A program made the translations under genes and the position numbers. The notes below the pieces were generated by a model. That model ran no database searches, had not been told where the DNA came from, and saw only the letters and a program-made list of their open reading frames with translations. Source: a virus. Taken from it: DNA of 23,802 nt. The DNA lies in the IMG/VR virus record IMGVR_UViG_3300009103_000156, positions 1 through 23,802 of that record. The stretch is one strand, 5' to 3'. Positions 22,767 to 23,802 of the stretch are shown piece by piece. Within the stretch, counting starts at the first letter, position 1, and each line of letters opens with the position of its first letter.

Positions 22767-22970
22767 TTAAGAAAAAATTTCTTCTGTTATAAATTCTTTA
22801 CACTCTCTCAGAGAAACAAACTCAGTAAACTTTTGATTTTTTATTACGTCGACCACATCCCAGGACTGGACCCATTTCTGTCCAGACGTTTTAATTAGTG
22901 TATAGCGATGAAAGTTATTGACTTTCACATGATATAAGCCGGGATTTTCTCGTTTAAGTACATAAGTCAT
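22767..22970 (-). CDS. Small hypothetical protein (67 aa)
   Basis: The ATG at 22970 follows GGAGG by 6 bases, and this ribosome site lies in the last codons of the gene before it, so the pair are linked. The product is a small beta-type protein (YHVKVNNFHRYTLIKTSGQKWVQSWDVVDVI) with a final helix. No motif known to me is seen. Confidence 0.66.
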   Translation of the reverse strand: MTYVLKRENPGLYHVKVNNFHRYTLIKTSGQKWVQSWDVVDVIKNQKFTEFVSLRECKEFITEEIFS

Positions 22971-23153
22971 TTAAAGCCTCCAATCACTTTCCATTTCATT
23001 TTTTACGTAACGGTCTCTTTTTATAACTGCATCGGCAAGCAAATCTAAAATTTCTTGTTCAGATAGTTTTTTATTCTTAAATAAACTTATAGTGAGATGT
23101 AGAATTATATTCTTTAGTTCTTTAATCTCAGATTTTAATTCATGATTTTGCAT
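22971..23153 (-). CDS. Small helical hypothetical protein (60 aa), first gene of leftward operon
   Basis: Highly charged helices (LKSEIKELKNIILHLTISLFKNKKLSEQEILDLLADAV...) are the main feature. AAAGG lies 10 bases upstream of the ATG. It is the first gene downstream of the leftward promoter at 23185-23213, so it is likely to be transcribed early. There is no signal peptide and no membrane segment that I can support. Confidence 0.62.
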   Translation of the reverse strand: MQNHELKSEIKELKNIILHLTISLFKNKKLSEQEILDLLADAVIKRDRYVKNEMESDWRL

Positions 23154-23157
23154 TTTA

Positions 23158-23186
23158 GTATTGCCTTTAAAAAGAGATTTTATAAT
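23158..23186 (+). promoter_or_regulatory. Candidate promoter for rightward initiator gene
   Basis: A perfect TATAAT at 23181-23186 reads toward the initiator gene at 23231. The -35 region 17 bases upstream is poor (GTATTG), so it would need an activator. It overlaps the leftward promoter, and the 77-bp gap therefore holds divergent control elements. Confidence 0.3.
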
Positions 23187-23213
23187 GATTGGTTAATGTA
23201 ATTATTTTGTCAA
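23185..23213 (-). promoter_or_regulatory. Candidate promoter for leftward operon
   Basis: On the minus strand a perfect TTGACA (23208-23213) is followed after 17 bases by AATCAT (23185-23190), a 4-of-6 match to the -10 box. It reads toward the gene starting at 23153. A second minus-strand box TATAAA lies too far away (23 bases) from this -35. Confidence 0.4.
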
Positions 23214-23230
23214 ACAAAAAAGGAGTTTTA

Positions 23231-23802
23231 ATGATTTTAGAAATAGATTTAGACCTAATAAAAGAAGTTGGCTTAAATGCAACTGTTGTTTTCTCTTATT
23301 TGAATAAAAAAAGAACTAATATTAAAACGAATGAGTTTTTTTCTGTAAAGTATAAAGATATAGAAAAAGAATTGGGCATAAAAAGACATAGTTTAAAAAC
23401 TGCAATTTCTCAGTTGGAAATCCATAAATTAGTTGAAATAAATGTAGTAAAAAACCTCATTTTCAAAGATGTAAGATTTAAAATTTTATGCAATGAAAAA
23501 CCTAAAAATGAAAAAACAATAGCGCGTCGAACGCCCTTAAACATCGATGTAGATTTCTACGACAACACCGCGTCACTCGATGTAGATTTCTACGACAACA
23601 CTGCATTAAAGTCCCTAAAAACCGATGTAGAATTCTACGACAACACCGCGTCATCTACGGTGTTAAAATCTACGACAACACCGCGTCAACACAGAGCGCC
23701 CTCTATATATCCTAGTAATAATATAAATATTATTACATTAATAAAAAAAGAAACGAGCCCTGAAGGCCTCGCTGGAATTGATGATGTTAGAAAAAATCTA
23801 CT
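23231..23802 (+). CDS. Replication initiator with internal origin repeats (partial; runs off window)
   Basis: The open frame starts at ATG 23231 with AGGAG 6 bases upstream and runs to the window edge (190 residues visible). Residues 1-88 look like a winged helix of phage initiator proteins: GLNATVVFSYLN, then SVKYKDIEKELGIKRHSLKTAISQLEIHKLVEI, a helix-turn-helix followed by a wing. Residues 100-160 are encoded by repeats. They read DVDFYDNTA, DVDFYDNTA and DVEFYDNTA (106-114, 117-125, 132-140), while the fourth DNA repeat is read in another frame as STTTPRQH. An AT-rich stretch encodes IYPSNNINIITLIKK. The gene is divergent from the early leftward operon. The protein probably binds the repeats in its own gene and loads host helicase, as lambda O does. 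The partner-binding C-terminus is not in the window. Confidence 0.75.
   Translation, partial: MILEIDLDLIKEVGLNATVVFSYLNKKRTNIKTNEFFSVKYKDIEKELGIKRHSLKTAISQLEIHKLVEINVVKNLIFKDVRFKILCNEKPKNEKTIARRTPLNIDVDFYDNTASLDVDFYDNTALKSLKTDVEFYDNTASSTVLKSTTTPRQHRAPSIYPSNNINIITLIKKETSPEGLAGIDDVRKNL
23544..23688 (+). repeat. Four iteron-like repeats inside the initiator gene (candidate origin)
   Basis: The 20-base core TCTACGACAACACCGCGTCA occurs at 23556-23575, 23589-23608 (three differences at the 3' end), 23634-23653 and 23669-23688. Repeats 1, 3 and 4 have identical cores. The first three also share CGATGTAGA(T/A)T before the core, so GTAGA..TCTAC forms a dyad in each (perfect GTAGAATTCTAC in the third). 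Distances are 33, 45 and 35 bases. The fourth is out of frame with the others, so the DNA itself seems to be conserved. All lie within the initiator gene, upstream of AT-rich DNA. Confidence 0.85.
23658..23683. repeat. 7-bp inverted repeat within fourth iteron
   Basis: CGGTGTT (23658-23664) is the reverse complement of AACACCG (23677-23683) inside the core of the fourth repeat, with a 12-base loop. This could form a cruciform or offer a reversed half-site for the initiator. It replaces the GTAGA..TCTAC dyad that the first three repeats have. Confidence 0.5.
23701..23750. other. AT-rich putative DNA unwinding element
   Basis: Only 7 of 50 bases are G or C (14%), and the stretch starts 12 bases after the last iteron. 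It includes TATATAT, AATAATATAAATATTATTA and an A-run. Within an AT-rich genome this is still the extreme, and the position matches the AT-rich region next to the iterons of lambda-type origins, where strands are opened. Confidence 0.65.

Noticed and set aside
23544-23688. Possible CRISPR array because of four spaced repeats
   Set aside because: The spacing is irregular (33, 45, 35), only 13-25 bases separate the 20-base cores, flanks are partly conserved too, and all copies lie in an open coding frame with initiator-like context.

Overview
This window is a large part of the genome of a tailed double-stranded DNA phage or prophage with a long non-contractile (siphovirus-type) tail and a Mu/B3-like head module. 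The DNA is AT-rich, Shine-Dalgarno sequences are clear before most genes, and the head genes belong to families typical of phages of Gram-negative bacteria. A low-GC Gram-negative host is therefore the best guess. The lipoprotein signal (Asn before the lipidated Cys) is atypical, and I cannot name the host. No integrase, repressor, tRNA or rRNA is visible, so lysogeny cannot be judged.

Layout: (1) 9-209, a small leftward gene with its own promoter, then a 275-bp divergent intergenic region. (2) 485-20613, a long rightward late operon. In order it holds a ParB-domain/DNA methyltransferase fusion, small and large terminase, portal, gpF-like minor head protein, Mu gpI-like protease with a nested scaffold, DUF2190-type decoration protein, major capsid protein, neck and tail-completion proteins, tail tube, tail chaperones made by a -1 frameshift, tape measure, three tail-tip or fibre proteins, and a cluster of small putative lysis or accessory genes with a Cys-rich lipoprotein. 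No sheath gene is seen. A leftward ribbon-helix-helix regulator gene (11384-11608) is inserted between tail tube and chaperone, with a palindromic putative operator. (3) 20713-23153, a leftward block with two small ORFs, a Cys-rich protein, an Erf-like single-strand annealing protein, a terminator, a zinc-ribbon-like protein, an unknown and an NlpC/P60 peptidase. (4) 23231 to the right edge, a rightward gene divergent from that block. It encodes a winged-helix replication initiator and carries four repeats followed by a very AT-rich stretch inside its own coding sequence, which looks like a replication origin.

The most notable observation is that last locus. Three repeats are read in one frame and encode the same peptide, but the fourth is read in a different frame. 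This indicates that the repeats are conserved as DNA (iterons) rather than as protein. The arrangement of winged-helix initiator, four internal iterons and an adjacent AT-rich unwinding region matches the logic of the lambda O gene/ori, although the proteins show no sequence similarity that I can recognise. Other points worth checking are three stacked in-frame starts in the protease/scaffold gene, the -1 frameshift in the tail chaperone, the antisense regulator inside the late operon, and hairpins placed directly after the major capsid and tail tube genes.
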